A stretch of DNA of 64,000 bases from Dysosmobacter welbionis (GTDB taxonomy: Bacteria > Bacillota > Clostridia > Oscillospirales > Oscillospiraceae): the NCBI RefSeq assembly GCF_005121165.3, contig NZ_CP034413.3, forward strand, positions 1,550,001 to 1,614,000. The letters are read 5' to 3'. The notes under the pieces are model-generated. The model was not told where the DNA came from. It made no database searches and was given only the letters and a program-made list of their open reading frames with translations. Positions 23,989 to 33,166 of this stretch are shown one piece after another (position 1 is the first letter of the stretch; the number at the start of each line of letters is the position of its first letter). Made by a program: the position numbers and the translations under genes.

Positions 23989-25503
23989 GTGCGGACCGCA
24001 AAGCGGACGCCTCTGATTCACGCCGGACGGGCTTTTGTACTGGCCCTGGCGGCCGGACTGGTGCTTGTTGGCTGCATGGAGTGGAGCCGCCGGAACCAGG
24101 AGCGGGACCGCATGGGCTATGTCGCCAGCGCCATCGGGGCGGAGACGTATGAGTTTATGCTCTCCGAGATGAGCAAAACCCGCGTTCTGGAGGCCTATCT
24201 CATCCAGACCAGCGGGGACTATTCGGACTTCGGCAGGGTCGCCCATGTCCTGCTGCGGGAGGACTATGTGCGAAACGTCCTCTTCGCGCCGGACGGGATC
24301 GTGGACGGTGTCTTTCCCCTGGAGGGAAACGAGGATGTCGTCGGGCTGAACATGTACGGGGACGGGGCCGGCAATCTGGAGGCTCAAGCTGCCATCGAAA
24401 AAGAGGCGCTGTATATCGCCGGCCCCTTCCAGCTGATCCAGGGCGGCCTGGGCATCGCCGGGCGGCTGCCGGTCTTTCTGACGGACGAACAGGGCCAGCG
24501 GTATTTCTGGGGCATTGTCTCCGTGACGCTGGACTTTCCGGCCGCCCTGTCCGGAAGCTCCGTGGAGCGGGTAAATGCCCAGGGCTTCGCCTGCCAAATT
24601 TGGCGCATCAATCCGGACGACGGACAGAAACAGGTGATTCTCGAGACGGCGGACCCGCTGCCGGAGGGTGTGCGGACTGTGGACCACGCGCAGGAGCTGT
24701 TCAACTCTGTCTGGACCGTCTCCCTGGCGCCCCTGCGGCCCTGGTATCTCCAGATCAGCCTGTGGCTGGGGGTGGCGGTGAGCCTGCTGGTGGCGTTGCT
24801 GGCTGCGGCGGGCGTCTACTACGCGGGCCGGCTGCGGCAGCTGCAGCTGGAAAAATCCCAGCGGGCCATCCAGCAGCTGCAGGAGCAGCTGGAGCGGGAA
24901 CAGGGCAATATGCTGCTGAACCAGATCCGCTCCCACTTCTTTTACCACACCCTCAACGCTCTGCAGGCCCTGATCGTCCTGAAGCCGGAGGCGGCCTACA
25001 AAATGGCCGGAGACTTCGCCCGCTACCTGCGGTTCACACTGGACTCCGTCACTGCCGACGGCGGGATCGGCTCCTTCCGGGAGGAGATCCGGGCGGTCCG
25101 GGCCTATGCGGATATCAACCAGCAGCAGCTGGGGGACCGGCTGCACATGGTCTACGAGATTCCCGACGTGGACTTTCCCATCCCCCTGCTGACCATCCAA
25201 CCCATTGTGGAGAATGCCATCCTCCACGGCATCAAGCCCAAGGTGGGCGGCGGAACCGTCTCTTTGAAGCTGGAAGAGCTGCCGGACCACTGGCAGGTCA
25301 CGGTGACGGACGACGGCGTGGGCTTCGGCCTGGAAGCTGTCCGAGAGAAGGGCTCCATCGGGCTGGAGAATGTGCGGCGGCGCATAGCCCGCTTCCCCGG
25401 CAGCGAGCTGCGGATCACCAGCACAGTGGGCATGGGCACACAGGCTGTCCTGACTTATGGAAAGCGGGGGAAAAACATGGAAAATCTTTCAAAATCGACC
25501 TGA
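23989..25503 (+). CDS. Sensor histidine kinase, LytS/YesM type
   Basis: The GTG at 23989 follows GGGAGGG (a TTG at 23986 is an alternative), giving 504 residues. There is an N-terminal membrane helix (about 11-30), an extracellular sensor region, a second helix (about 257-285), a coiled coil, and a His_kinase domain with IRSHFFYHTLNAL. The ATPase N-box is QPIVENAILHGIKPK, with DDGVGFG downstream. It would phosphorylate the response regulator encoded 63 bases downstream. The genes that follow suggest a signal related to nucleosides or sugars taken up by the ABC system. Confidence 0.9.
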   Translation: MRTAKRTPLIHAGRAFVLALAAGLVLVGCMEWSRRNQERDRMGYVASAIGAETYEFMLSEMSKTRVLEAYLIQTSGDYSDFGRVAHVLLREDYVRNVLFAPDGIVDGVFPLEGNEDVVGLNMYGDGAGNLEAQAAIEKEALYIAGPFQLIQGGLGIAGRLPVFLTDEQGQRYFWGIVSVTLDFPAALSGSSVERVNAQGFACQIWRINPDDGQKQVILETADPLPEGVRTVDHAQELFNSVWTVSLAPLRPWYLQISLWLGVAVSLLVALLAAAGVYYAGRLRQLQLEKSQRAIQQLQEQLEREQGNMLLNQIRSHFFYHTLNALQALIVLKPEAAYKMAGDFARYLRFTLDSVTADGGIGSFREEIRAVRAYADINQQQLGDRLHMVYEIPDVDFPIPLLTIQPIVENAILHGIKPKVGGGTVSLKLEELPDHWQVTVTDDGVGFGLEAVREKGSIGLENVRRRIARFPGSELRITSTVGMGTQAVLTYGKRGKNMENLSKST

Positions 25504-25566
25504 AAGCGTACGGTTTCCGTACGCTCCATCTGGTACAATAGAAACATGAGACAGGGGTGACCGCGA

Positions 25567-26379
25567 TTGAAAACCATTCTGGTGGACGACATGCTGCTGG
25601 ATCTGCAGCTCTTCGAGTTGAAATGTGCGGACATGCCTGATTTTGAAATTGTGGGGAAATTCACCGATCCCAACGCGGCCATTGAGTACGCCGCCGGCCA
25701 TGTGGTGGATTTTGCCCTGCTGGACATCGACATGCCGGGGATGGACGGCATCCATCTGGCCCAGGCCCTGCGGCGGCTGCGGAGCGACATCATCATCGTC
25801 TTCGCCACGGCCCACCCGAAGTTTGCGGTGGAGGCGCTGAAGATGAAGGCGGACTACATCATCTTCAAGCCCTTTGACCGGGAGGACATCGCCGATGTGA
25901 TGGAGCGGGCCAAGCTGCTGCGCCGCCGCCAGTGCAAGCGCATCCATTTCCACACCTTCGGGGCCTTCGACATGCTGGTGGACGGCGAGCCGGTGCACTT
26001 CCGCTCCGGCAAGGCCAAGGAGCTGATGGCCCTGTGCGTGTATCGGGACGGGCGGCCGGTGTCCATTCACGAGATCGTGGAAAACCTATGGGGAGAGAAC
26101 GCCGACGGCACCGGCTACCGCCGCACCATCAAGGAGCTGGCAGACACCCTGCGGGACTATGGCGCGGAGGAGATGTTCCTGCGCAGCCGGGGGAGCCTGC
26201 GGGTGCGGATGGACCTGGCGGACTCGGATTTTCAGGCATTCATGAGCGGCGATGAGGACGCCATCTGCCAGTTTCAGGGGGTGTTCATGCAGCAGTATTC
26301 CTGGGCGGAGCCCATGGTCTGCACGCTGCAGGAGAAAAAGGAGCTGATGCTTGCCCGCATGGGGAAGCACCGCATGTAA
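25567..26379 (+). CDS. Response regulator with receiver and winged-helix output domain
   Basis: This 270-residue protein starts with TTG. The receiver domain (1-120) has Asp53 (ALLDIDMPGMDG) as phosphorylation site and a conserved Lys in IFKPFD. The C-terminal part (about 130-240) is an OmpR/SARP-like winged helix (HTFGAFDMLVDGEPVHFRSG). It pairs with the kinase upstream and is followed after 16 bases by the ABC transporter operon, its probable target. Confidence 0.88.
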   Translation: MKTILVDDMLLDLQLFELKCADMPDFEIVGKFTDPNAAIEYAAGHVVDFALLDIDMPGMDGIHLAQALRRLRSDIIIVFATAHPKFAVEALKMKADYIIFKPFDREDIADVMERAKLLRRRQCKRIHFHTFGAFDMLVDGEPVHFRSGKAKELMALCVYRDGRPVSIHEIVENLWGENADGTGYRRTIKELADTLRDYGAEEMFLRSRGSLRVRMDLADSDFQAFMSGDEDAICQFQGVFMQQYSWAEPMVCTLQEKKELMLARMGKHRM

Positions 26380-26395
26380 GGAGGGGGCTGAAACT

Positions 26396-27904
26396 TTGGA
26401 TGAGTTACTGAGAATGGAGCACGTCAGCAAACGCTTCGGCGATTTCTACGCCAACAGGGACATCAACCTGTCCGTCCGCAAGGGCGAGGTACATACCCTG
26501 TTAGGGGAGAACGGCGCGGGAAAGAGCACGCTGATGAACGTCCTCATCGGGCTGTACCAGCCCACAGAGGGAAAGATCTTCCTGAATGGGAAGGAGGTCC
26601 GCATCGACTCTCCCGCCCAGGCGGTGAAGCTGGGCATCGGTATGGTGCATCAGCACTTCATGCTGGTGGAGGCCATGACGGTGTTCGAGAACATCATCCT
26701 GGGGGACCGGAACACCAAGGGCATTTTCATCGACAAGGAGGCCCGGAAGAAGGAAATCCTGGATCTGGCGGAGCGCTATGGTCTGGACGTGGAGCTGGAC
26801 CGGCCCATCACGGAGATTGCCGTGGGCGCCCAGCAGCGGGTGGAAATCCTGAAAACCCTGTATCGGGGCGCGGAGCTGCTGATTCTGGACGAGCCCACCG
26901 CCGCCCTGACAGACATCGAGGTAGAGGGACTGTTCCAGATCATCCATAAGCTGACGGAGGAGGGCAAAAGCGTCATCTTCATCAGCCACAAGATGCGGGA
27001 GGTGCTGCAGATCTCCGACCGTATCACCATTCTGCGCACCGGCGAGGTCATCACCACCCTGGATCGCTCCGAGACCGACGGCCAGGAGCTGGCCAACCTG
27101 ATGATCGGCCGGGAGCTGGCCCCCTCCCACTACGGCAAGGTGGAGGAGCCGGGCGATCCCGTCATCCAGATGCGGAGCGTGGACTACCACAAAGAATCCA
27201 AGCACGCAGGGCTCAGCGGCGTCTCCCTGACCGTGGGCCGGGGCGAGATCGTGGGCATTGCCGGCGTGGACGGCAACGGCCAGAGCCAGCTGGCCCAGGT
27301 GGTCACCGGCGTGCTGACGCCGGACGGCGGTGAGGTGGACATGAAGGGCTCCAAGGTGGCTCAGTTCACCCCCAACGGCTTTATTCTGGAAAATGTATCC
27401 CACATCCCGGAGGACCGGAACAAGATGGGCCTCATCGGCAATATGTCCGTGAAGGACAATATCGTGCTCAAGGCCACGGACTCTCCGGAGTTCTCCAGTG
27501 CCAAGGGCTACTTTCTGAAGAAAAAGGCCATCCGGGACTACGCCCTGAAGATGCAGGAGAAGTACGACATCCGCTGCACCTCTGTGGAGCAGGAGACGCG
27601 GAACCTCTCCGGCGGCAACCAGCAGAAGGTGATCCTGGCCCGGGAGCTGGAGGGCAGCCCGGACCTGCTGGTGGCCGTCCACCCCACCCGGGGCCTGGAT
27701 ATCGGCGCTACCCGCTTCGTCCACGACACCATGATCGAGGCCCGGGACAAGGGCTGCGGCGTATTGCTGATCTCCGCGGACTTCGACGAAATCCTGGAGG
27801 TTTCCGACCGCATTGTGGTGATGTTCGAGGGGCAGATCATGGGCGTGTTCTCCGGCAAAAATCCTCCCATTGAGGAGATCAGCCTGGCCATGGCCGGGAA
27901 ATAA
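26396..27904 (+). CDS. ABC transporter ATP-binding protein, BMP/nucleoside (simple-sugar) type
   Basis: From the TTG at 26396 behind GGAGGGGG the protein has 502 residues and two nucleotide-binding domains in tandem. The first has Walker A GENGAGKST and a Walker B LILDEPTAAL. The second is degenerate at Walker A (GVDGNGQSQ) but has the signature NLSGGNQQK. This architecture is that of the NupA/RbsA/YufO group. It works with the two permeases and the lipoprotein that follow. Confidence 0.92.
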   Translation: MDELLRMEHVSKRFGDFYANRDINLSVRKGEVHTLLGENGAGKSTLMNVLIGLYQPTEGKIFLNGKEVRIDSPAQAVKLGIGMVHQHFMLVEAMTVFENIILGDRNTKGIFIDKEARKKEILDLAERYGLDVELDRPITEIAVGAQQRVEILKTLYRGAELLILDEPTAALTDIEVEGLFQIIHKLTEEGKSVIFISHKMREVLQISDRITILRTGEVITTLDRSETDGQELANLMIGRELAPSHYGKVEEPGDPVIQMRSVDYHKESKHAGLSGVSLTVGRGEIVGIAGVDGNGQSQLAQVVTGVLTPDGGEVDMKGSKVAQFTPNGFILENVSHIPEDRNKMGLIGNMSVKDNIVLKATDSPEFSSAKGYFLKKKAIRDYALKMQEKYDIRCTSVEQETRNLSGGNQQKVILARELEGSPDLLVAVHPTRGLDIGATRFVHDTMIEARDKGCGVLLISADFDEILEVSDRIVVMFEGQIMGVFSGKNPPIEEISLAMAGK

Positions 27905-27919
27905 GGAGGGGGAGAACGC

Positions 27920-28978
27920 ATGAAAAACAGCGGAAAACTCGTCAGTTTCCTGGTACCCATCATCTCCATCCTGCTGGCCTTCGTCATCGGGTGCATCATC
28001 ATGGCCGTGCTGGGTGCCAATCCCTTTGTGGCGCTGGAGTCCCTTTGGATCGGTGCCTTCGGCAGCCTGCGGAACGTAGGCACCACCCTGGCCCGCTCCA
28101 CGCCGCTGATCTTCACCAGCCTGTGCGCCTGCTTTGCATACCGCTGCGGCGTGTTCAACCTGGGTGGTGAGGGCCAGTTCCTGATGGGCTCCATCGTCTG
28201 CTGCTACATTGCCACCCAGAGCGGGATCGAAGGACTGCCCGCCATTCTCCTGTGTCTGGTGGGCGGCGCCGTGGCTGGCGGCCTCTGGTCCCTGATTTCC
28301 GGCCTGCTGAAGGTCTACCGTGGCCAGAATGAAATGATTATCACCATCATGCTGAACTATGTGGCCACGCTGTTCATGGGCGTGGTATATACCGACTGGC
28401 TGCGGGACGGCAGCGTTCCGCAGACGCAGGCCGTGCCGGAGGCCACTCAGCTCAGCCGCCTCTTCGGCCTGCGGGTCACCTCCGCCTTCGTCATCGCCCT
28501 GGCGGTGGGACTGCTGGTGTACTATTTCCTGTTCTACACCTCCAAGGGCTTCCAGCTGCGGGCCGTGGGCCTGAACATGACGGCGGCGGAGTTCAACGGC
28601 TTCGCGGTGAAGAAGTACATCCTGATGAGCTTTATCGTCTCCGGCGCCATCGCCGGCCTGGGCGGTAGCGCCGAGCTGCTGGGGACCCAGTTCCGGCTCA
28701 TCAACGGCTTCGGCAACGGCTACGGATTCGACGGCGTGGCCATGGCCCTGATCGGTCAGCTGCATCCTCTGGCGACCATTGTGGTGGCCATCTTCTTCGC
28801 AGCTCTGCGGGTGGGCTCTACCACCATGCAGGCGGCCACCGGCGTGCCCACCAGCGTATCCGACATCATCCAGGCCCTGGTGATCGTGTTCACCGTGGCG
28901 GGTCTGGCCATGGTGAAGCTGCCCGGATTCAAGGCGTTCCTGGGAAGGCTGACGGAGAGACGGAAGGAGGCGGCCTGA
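27920..28978 (+). CDS. ABC transporter permease 1, nucleoside type (NupB/YufP-like)
   Basis: This 352-residue integral membrane protein has about nine hydrophobic helices and the family motif NLGGEGQFLMGSI. It is encoded 15 bases after the ATPase with AAGGAGGGGG upstream. Together with the second permease it forms the channel for nucleosides or related compounds. Confidence 0.92.
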   Translation: MKNSGKLVSFLVPIISILLAFVIGCIIMAVLGANPFVALESLWIGAFGSLRNVGTTLARSTPLIFTSLCACFAYRCGVFNLGGEGQFLMGSIVCCYIATQSGIEGLPAILLCLVGGAVAGGLWSLISGLLKVYRGQNEMIITIMLNYVATLFMGVVYTDWLRDGSVPQTQAVPEATQLSRLFGLRVTSAFVIALAVGLLVYYFLFYTSKGFQLRAVGLNMTAAEFNGFAVKKYILMSFIVSGAIAGLGGSAELLGTQFRLINGFGNGYGFDGVAMALIGQLHPLATIVVAIFFAALRVGSTTMQAATGVPTSVSDIIQALVIVFTVAGLAMVKLPGFKAFLGRLTERRKEAA

Positions 28979-28979
28979 T

Positions 28980-29906
28980 ATGGAATTTGTCATGAACATC
29001 ATCCTCTCCAGCGTCCGCATGGCCACGCCCCTGATCTTTCTGGCGCTGGCGGAGCTGTACTCCCAGCGGGCGGGCCTGGTCCACATCGGACTGGAGGGCC
29101 TGGCCTCTATCGGCTCTCTGGTGGGCTTTCTGGTAAGCCTCATCACCGGCAGCCCCATGCTGGGCGTGCTGGCTGGCGCGGCGGTGGGCATTCTGGTGAA
29201 CATGATCTTCGCCTACGCTACCGTCACCCTCTGCGCGGAGCAGATCGTCTACGGTATGGCCATCAACATCTTCGCCCCGGCCCTGGCGGCCTTCATCTAC
29301 CGGGTCTACTTCGGCGCCGGGTCCGAGCTGGTGCAGGTGGGTCTGATGAACACGCTGTCCTCCTCCCTGGGCATCACCTCCGACAACTTCCTGGTCCGCC
29401 TCCTGCTGGACCAGACGCCCATGGTGTACCTGGCTTACGGCCTGGTGATCTTCACGGTTATCTACTTCAACCGTACCAAGTCCGGCCTGAACTACAAGGC
29501 CGTGGGCGAGTATCCCAAGGCGGCGGCAACTCTGGGCATCAACGTCATTGGCGTGAAGTACGCCGCCTGCGTCATCTGCGGCGCCCTGGCCGGCATCGGC
29601 GGTGCCTATCTCACCACCTGCTACGCCAACACCTACGTGGACGGCAACGTGGCGGGCCGGGGCTTCATCGCCCTGGCGGCGGTGATCTTCGGCCGGTGGA
29701 GCGGTGCCGGCGTGCTGCTGGCGTGCCTGTTCTTCGGCTTCTGCGACGCGCTGCAGATCCGGCTGCAGGTGGGCAGCTTCGGCGTGCCCTATCAGTTCTT
29801 CCAGATGATCCCCTACATCGCCACCGTGGTGGTATTGGCCGGCATCGGCATGAAGAAGGCCGGCCCCAAGAGCTCCGGCAAGCCCTATCTCAAGGAGGAG
29901 CGCTGA
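28980..29906 (+). CDS. ABC transporter permease 2, nucleoside type (NupC/YufQ-like)
   Basis: This 308-residue membrane protein has about eight helices and the motif GLVHIGLEGLASIGSL, typical of the second permease of BMP-linked transporters. Its start follows the first permease's stop at once, and GGAAGGAGG lies in the end of that gene. The gene order ATPase, permease, permease, lipoprotein is as in nupABC/bmpA loci, with the lipoprotein last here. Confidence 0.92.
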   Translation: MEFVMNIILSSVRMATPLIFLALAELYSQRAGLVHIGLEGLASIGSLVGFLVSLITGSPMLGVLAGAAVGILVNMIFAYATVTLCAEQIVYGMAINIFAPALAAFIYRVYFGAGSELVQVGLMNTLSSSLGITSDNFLVRLLLDQTPMVYLAYGLVIFTVIYFNRTKSGLNYKAVGEYPKAAATLGINVIGVKYAACVICGALAGIGGAYLTTCYANTYVDGNVAGRGFIALAAVIFGRWSGAGVLLACLFFGFCDALQIRLQVGSFGVPYQFFQMIPYIATVVVLAGIGMKKAGPKSSGKPYLKEER

Positions 29907-29978
29907 GGATAATCGCCGCCCACGCGGCTGTTATCAATAGAAGGCATCCACATTTATGAAGAATTGGGAGGAAAGAAC

Positions 29979-31034
29979 ATGAAAAAATTATTGGCTCTGC
30001 TTCTCACCCTGGTCATGTGCCTGTCGCTGGCGGCGTGCGGCGGCTCCGGTACCGACACCTCCGGCACTGACACGTCCAGCGGAGAAACCGGCGAAGACTC
30101 CGGCGACAGCAGCTACCGGGTGGCCATGATCTGCGACTCCAGCATCTCCGACGGCGGGTGGGGCATGTCCTGCTACAACGCCATGGTGGATGCCGCCGCA
30201 GAGCGCGGCTGGGCCACGGAGGTCTCCGACAGCATCGCCCAGTCTGCCTACTATGACACCATCATCTCCTATTGTGACCTGGGCTATGACCTGATCTACG
30301 CCCCTGGCAACCAGTACACCGACGCCGTCCTTCAGGCGGCGGAGGAGTTCCCCGATGTGGCCTTCGCCCTGCTGAACGGCGGCGAGGACACTCCCGCCAA
30401 AGCCGTCAACGGCAATGTGACCTCCCTGCTGCCCAATGCCCAGCAGGTGGGCTGGATCGCCGGTGCCCTGGCCGGTCTTATGACCAAGAGCGGCACGGTG
30501 GCCTTCATTGGCGCCATGGAACTGGATACCACCCTGGGCAAGTATAACGGATTCAAGGAAGCCGCCGCCTATGTGGGACAGCAGGAGGGCAAAACCGTCT
30601 CCACTCTGGATGTGGTCTACTCCGGCGACTTTTCCGCCGCCGACAAGGGCATTGAGTTTGCCAAGGCCATGATCGACCAGGGCGCTGATGTGTTCTTTGG
30701 CGACGCCTCCGCTGTGGACTCCGGCGCACGGCAGGCCATTGACGAAGCCAATGCCGCCAGCGGCTCCGTGAGCATCTATGACATCGCCCAGCCCTCCGAT
30801 CTGTTGGGCCAGAACGAGTGCATCATCGGCAGCCAGGTGACGGACAATGCCTCCCTTGTGGGCCTGTGCATGGAGGCTGTGGAGGATGGCTCCTTCGGCG
30901 GCGAGGTCATCTACGGCACCCTGCAGAACGGTGCCTTGTCCGCGGGTGCCCTCAGCGACCTGGTGCCCGCCGATGTTCAGGAGAAGTATCAGGGCTACCT
31001 GGACCAGATGGTGGACGGCAGCTTTATGCAGTAA
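29979..31034 (+). CDS. BMP-family substrate-binding lipoprotein
   Basis: The ATG at 29979 follows GGGAGGAAAG and gives 351 residues. The signal peptide ends with the lipobox LSLAAC, so Cys22 would be lipidated. A linker rich in Gly, Ser and Thr follows, then a BMP domain (RVAMICDSSISDGGWGMSCYN). Family members bind purine nucleosides outside the membrane. A strong terminator ends the operon after it. Confidence 0.92.
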   Translation: MKKLLALLLTLVMCLSLAACGGSGTDTSGTDTSSGETGEDSGDSSYRVAMICDSSISDGGWGMSCYNAMVDAAAERGWATEVSDSIAQSAYYDTIISYCDLGYDLIYAPGNQYTDAVLQAAEEFPDVAFALLNGGEDTPAKAVNGNVTSLLPNAQQVGWIAGALAGLMTKSGTVAFIGAMELDTTLGKYNGFKEAAAYVGQQEGKTVSTLDVVYSGDFSAADKGIEFAKAMIDQGADVFFGDASAVDSGARQAIDEANAASGSVSIYDIAQPSDLLGQNECIIGSQVTDNASLVGLCMEAVEDGSFGGEVIYGTLQNGALSAGALSDLVPADVQEKYQGYLDQMVDGSFMQ

Positions 31035-31055
31035 GATTTATACCCGCAAACCACT

Positions 31056-31090
31056 GCGGCTCCATCCAGATGCCTGGATGGAGCCGCTTT
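31056..31090 (+). terminator. Terminator of the BMP/ABC operon
   Basis: A 13-bp perfect stem (GCGGCTCCATCCA with TGGATGGAGCCGC) and 6-base loop, followed by TTT, starts 22 bases after the lipoprotein stop. Confidence 0.85.
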
Positions 31091-31192
31091 CCCCCCTGCC
31101 CGGGAAACTTCTGCCCAACGGTAGAACGGGGCCTGCAGTGCCGGGCATTGGATGGCGGGCAGCCGCTCCCCTCCTCCCTGGCCCGCAGACGC

Positions 31193-31230
31193 AAAACGGC
31201 CGTGCGATCAAAAATCGCACGGCCGTTTTT
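31193..31230. terminator. Bidirectional terminator
   Basis: A 16-bp perfect stem (AAAACGGCCGTGCGAT with its complement) has A-runs and T-runs on both sides. It lies between the rightward ABC operon and the leftward restriction-modification genes and would serve both. Confidence 0.85.
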
Positions 31231-31281
31231 CCGATATTCTGCCCCACAGGAACGGCGCGGTCCGCCCTGTTCTTCGGGTCA

Positions 31282-31947
31282 TCAGGAGCGGGAAGCTCTC
31301 TCCTCCCGGCAGTCTTCCGGTTTTTTCGTGTGGTTTTTATAGGTATTCCATGTGGGTTCATATTCCGCTGTGGCCTGATTGCCCCACATGGCCCAGCCCT
31401 CCCGGTCCCCGCGGGCAAACAGCTCAAGAAACGGCCCTGGAGAGCATCGCTCGATCAGGGGGATGAATTCGTCCGGTTTTCTGGAGTGCTCCCGCTTCTG
31501 TGCCCGCAGCAGGTTCACCTGGGACCTGGCCGGGGGCAGCGTCCTGTTCCCGCCGCCCCTGACACCAAAGAGCAGAATTTCCGTCACATTCCGGAAGTAG
31601 AACCCCACACCCCGGCCGTCCGGTTCTCCGTCCTTGCGAACCTTCTCCCAGATGATATTGCCCTTGTACTCGAATCCCCAGGCCTTCATGACCGCAAGGC
31701 CGTCGGGAAGCAGGGCATTGGGTACCCACAGATACAGATGGCTCTTCTCCGCCGCCACCTGTGCCACCGGCAGCGCCATGATGTCTTCCAGCTCCATGGT
31801 CTCGTAGCGATTCAGCCGCTTGTGCTCAGGCGCTACCTTCCCGGTCCGATTCTGGAACCTCCAGGGAGGGTCGGCATATATGGTGGCGTATTTTTGATCG
31901 CCGCAGAAACGCAGCAGATTTTCAGATGTTTCCTGGATTGTGCTCAT
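31282..31947 (-). CDS. Adenine-N6 DNA methyltransferase, MT-A70 type (restriction-modification)
   Basis: This 221-residue protein has the catalytic motif DPPW at residues 26-29 (YADPPWRFQ) and the FYFRNVTE/ELFARG pattern of MT-A70-like bacterial methylases such as M.MunI. It overlaps the upstream nuclease gene by 26 bases, so the two are coupled. It would methylate adenine in the site recognised by the nuclease and protect the host. Confidence 0.85.
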   Translation of the reverse strand: MSTIQETSENLLRFCGDQKYATIYADPPWRFQNRTGKVAPEHKRLNRYETMELEDIMALPVAQVAAEKSHLYLWVPNALLPDGLAVMKAWGFEYKGNIIWEKVRKDGEPDGRGVGFYFRNVTEILLFGVRGGGNRTLPPARSQVNLLRAQKREHSRKPDEFIPLIERCSPGPFLELFARGDREGWAMWGNQATAEYEPTWNTYKNHTKKPEDCREERASRS

Positions 31948-32644
31948 CGATGTACCCTTCCTCCCAATCTGTGATGCACGGTTTCCTGATGCCTACTGCC
32001 AGAATGGGGCATCCGCCGTTCCTGCGGGAATCCAAGCGATAGGTCAATTTCCCCATCCAGGTGGTGCTGGCCCCGTACTTCCGCAGAATGGGTTTCCACT
32101 GGCGGGTCTTTCCGTCATAGTCGTAAATGGTTTTGAAGATGTCGTTCAGCTCGGCAGAGCGCGTAATGATGATCCCTGCACTGACAAGGTCGCAGTCATA
32201 ATACGTCCGCATGGCCAGCAGGTCCCGGTCGAACGTCTGATCTTTGCTGTTCCACTCCAGATCGAAGGCGATCCGGTTTTTCAGAAAGTCGATATTATGT
32301 CCGTCGATATACCCGGGTATGACCTTTTCCTCAAACGGCTCCTGGGAAAAGCGTCCCCGCTGTTCGGCCTGCCGCGGATAGAACTTGATGTGGAGGTCGC
32401 CGGAAATGCGGATCTCGCGCCATCCGCGGGGATACAGCACATCATCAAACTTTTTGGGGATCTTGGTCTCGTTTCCGCCGGACTCCCGAAGATCGTCCGT
32501 AGTGATGCGCAGCTGACGCAGGCAGTCCACAATCTCGCTCCACTCCGCCGGAAATGCCTGTGTGATAATCTCAAGCGCGTGATTATAGCTGTAAAATTCA
32601 AACTTCTCTAAAAGGTCGGGCGCAATATACTCTCTCAAGTCCAA
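31922..32644 (-). CDS. Type II restriction endonuclease, BglII/BstYI family
   Basis: The TTG start at 32644 follows AGGAGG. This 240-residue protein carries the BglII/BstYI-type core: KFDDVLYPRGWREIRISGDL, a PD-(D/E)xK-like region YIDGHNIDFLKNRIAFDLEW and later CDLVSAGIIITRS. BglII cuts AGATCT and BstYI cuts RGATCY, so a GATC-centred site is plausible here, but specificity cannot be read from sequence. It is expressed with the methylase from a promoter at 32671-32679. Confidence 0.85.
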   Translation of the reverse strand: MDLREYIAPDLLEKFEFYSYNHALEIITQAFPAEWSEIVDCLRQLRITTDDLRESGGNETKIPKKFDDVLYPRGWREIRISGDLHIKFYPRQAEQRGRFSQEPFEEKVIPGYIDGHNIDFLKNRIAFDLEWNSKDQTFDRDLLAMRTYYDCDLVSAGIIITRSAELNDIFKTIYDYDGKTRQWKPILRKYGASTTWMGKLTYRLDSRRNGGCPILAVGIRKPCITDWEEGYIDEHNPGNI

Positions 32645-32670
32645 GGCGGCTGTCCTCCTGTGTTTTAGAT

Positions 32671-32679
32671 ATTATAACA
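32671..32679 (-). promoter_or_regulatory. Promoter of the restriction-modification operon (extended -10)
   Basis: TGTTATAAT is read on the minus strand, an extended -10 with a consensus TATAAT. No good -35 is seen. It lies 27 bases before the nuclease start codon. Confidence 0.6.
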
Positions 32680-32809
32680 TCTTTTCCTCCCGTTTTCACC
32701 ACCATTTTTTGAATGCGCCATAATTTTCAGGGGGTGCCTCTTTTTTACGTTTCACCAATCCGGGTCCCGCAGCCCCCGCCGGGCAGCAAAAATTTCGGAA
32801 AGAGGACAC

Positions 32810-33166
32810 ATGTTAACAGAGCGCAGCCAGTTGGGTGCTGTGGCAGGATGGTACATTTCCCCAGAGAGTTTTCAGAAGGGGTACGACCCAGGCATTGACG
32901 ACTATATGGTGAAGCCCGGCGACTTCAGCGGGCTGCTCATGCGGGTGCGGGCACTGCTGCGCCGGGCCAATATTGAGGCCAGCCGGAAGCTGTCCGTGGA
33001 CGGACTTCTTCTGTATGCCGACGCGCTGACGGCCTCTCTTGCTGGAGCGGAGATCCCCGTGACCATCCGGGAATTCAACATCCTGTACGAGCTGCTGTCC
33101 TGCCCCAACCGCACCTTCCCGCTACGGGCACAGGCGGAAGTTCTGTGGCAGCGGCAGACACACTGA
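32810..33166 (+). pseudogene. OmpR-family response regulator remnant
   Basis: The fragment keeps the end of a receiver domain (GYDPGIDDYMVKPGDF) and most of a winged-helix domain (RKLSVDGLLLYADALTASL, then TIREFNILYELLSCPNRTF). The N-terminal half of the receiver with the phosphorylated Asp is missing, and the C-terminus has degenerated (AQAEVLWQRQTH). No partner kinase is present. It is best read as a decayed gene. Confidence 0.7.

Noticed and set aside
31034-31282. Possible attachment site or CRISPR-like repeats in the two adjacent hairpins
   Set aside because: The two stems differ in sequence and each is a simple terminator with a T-run.
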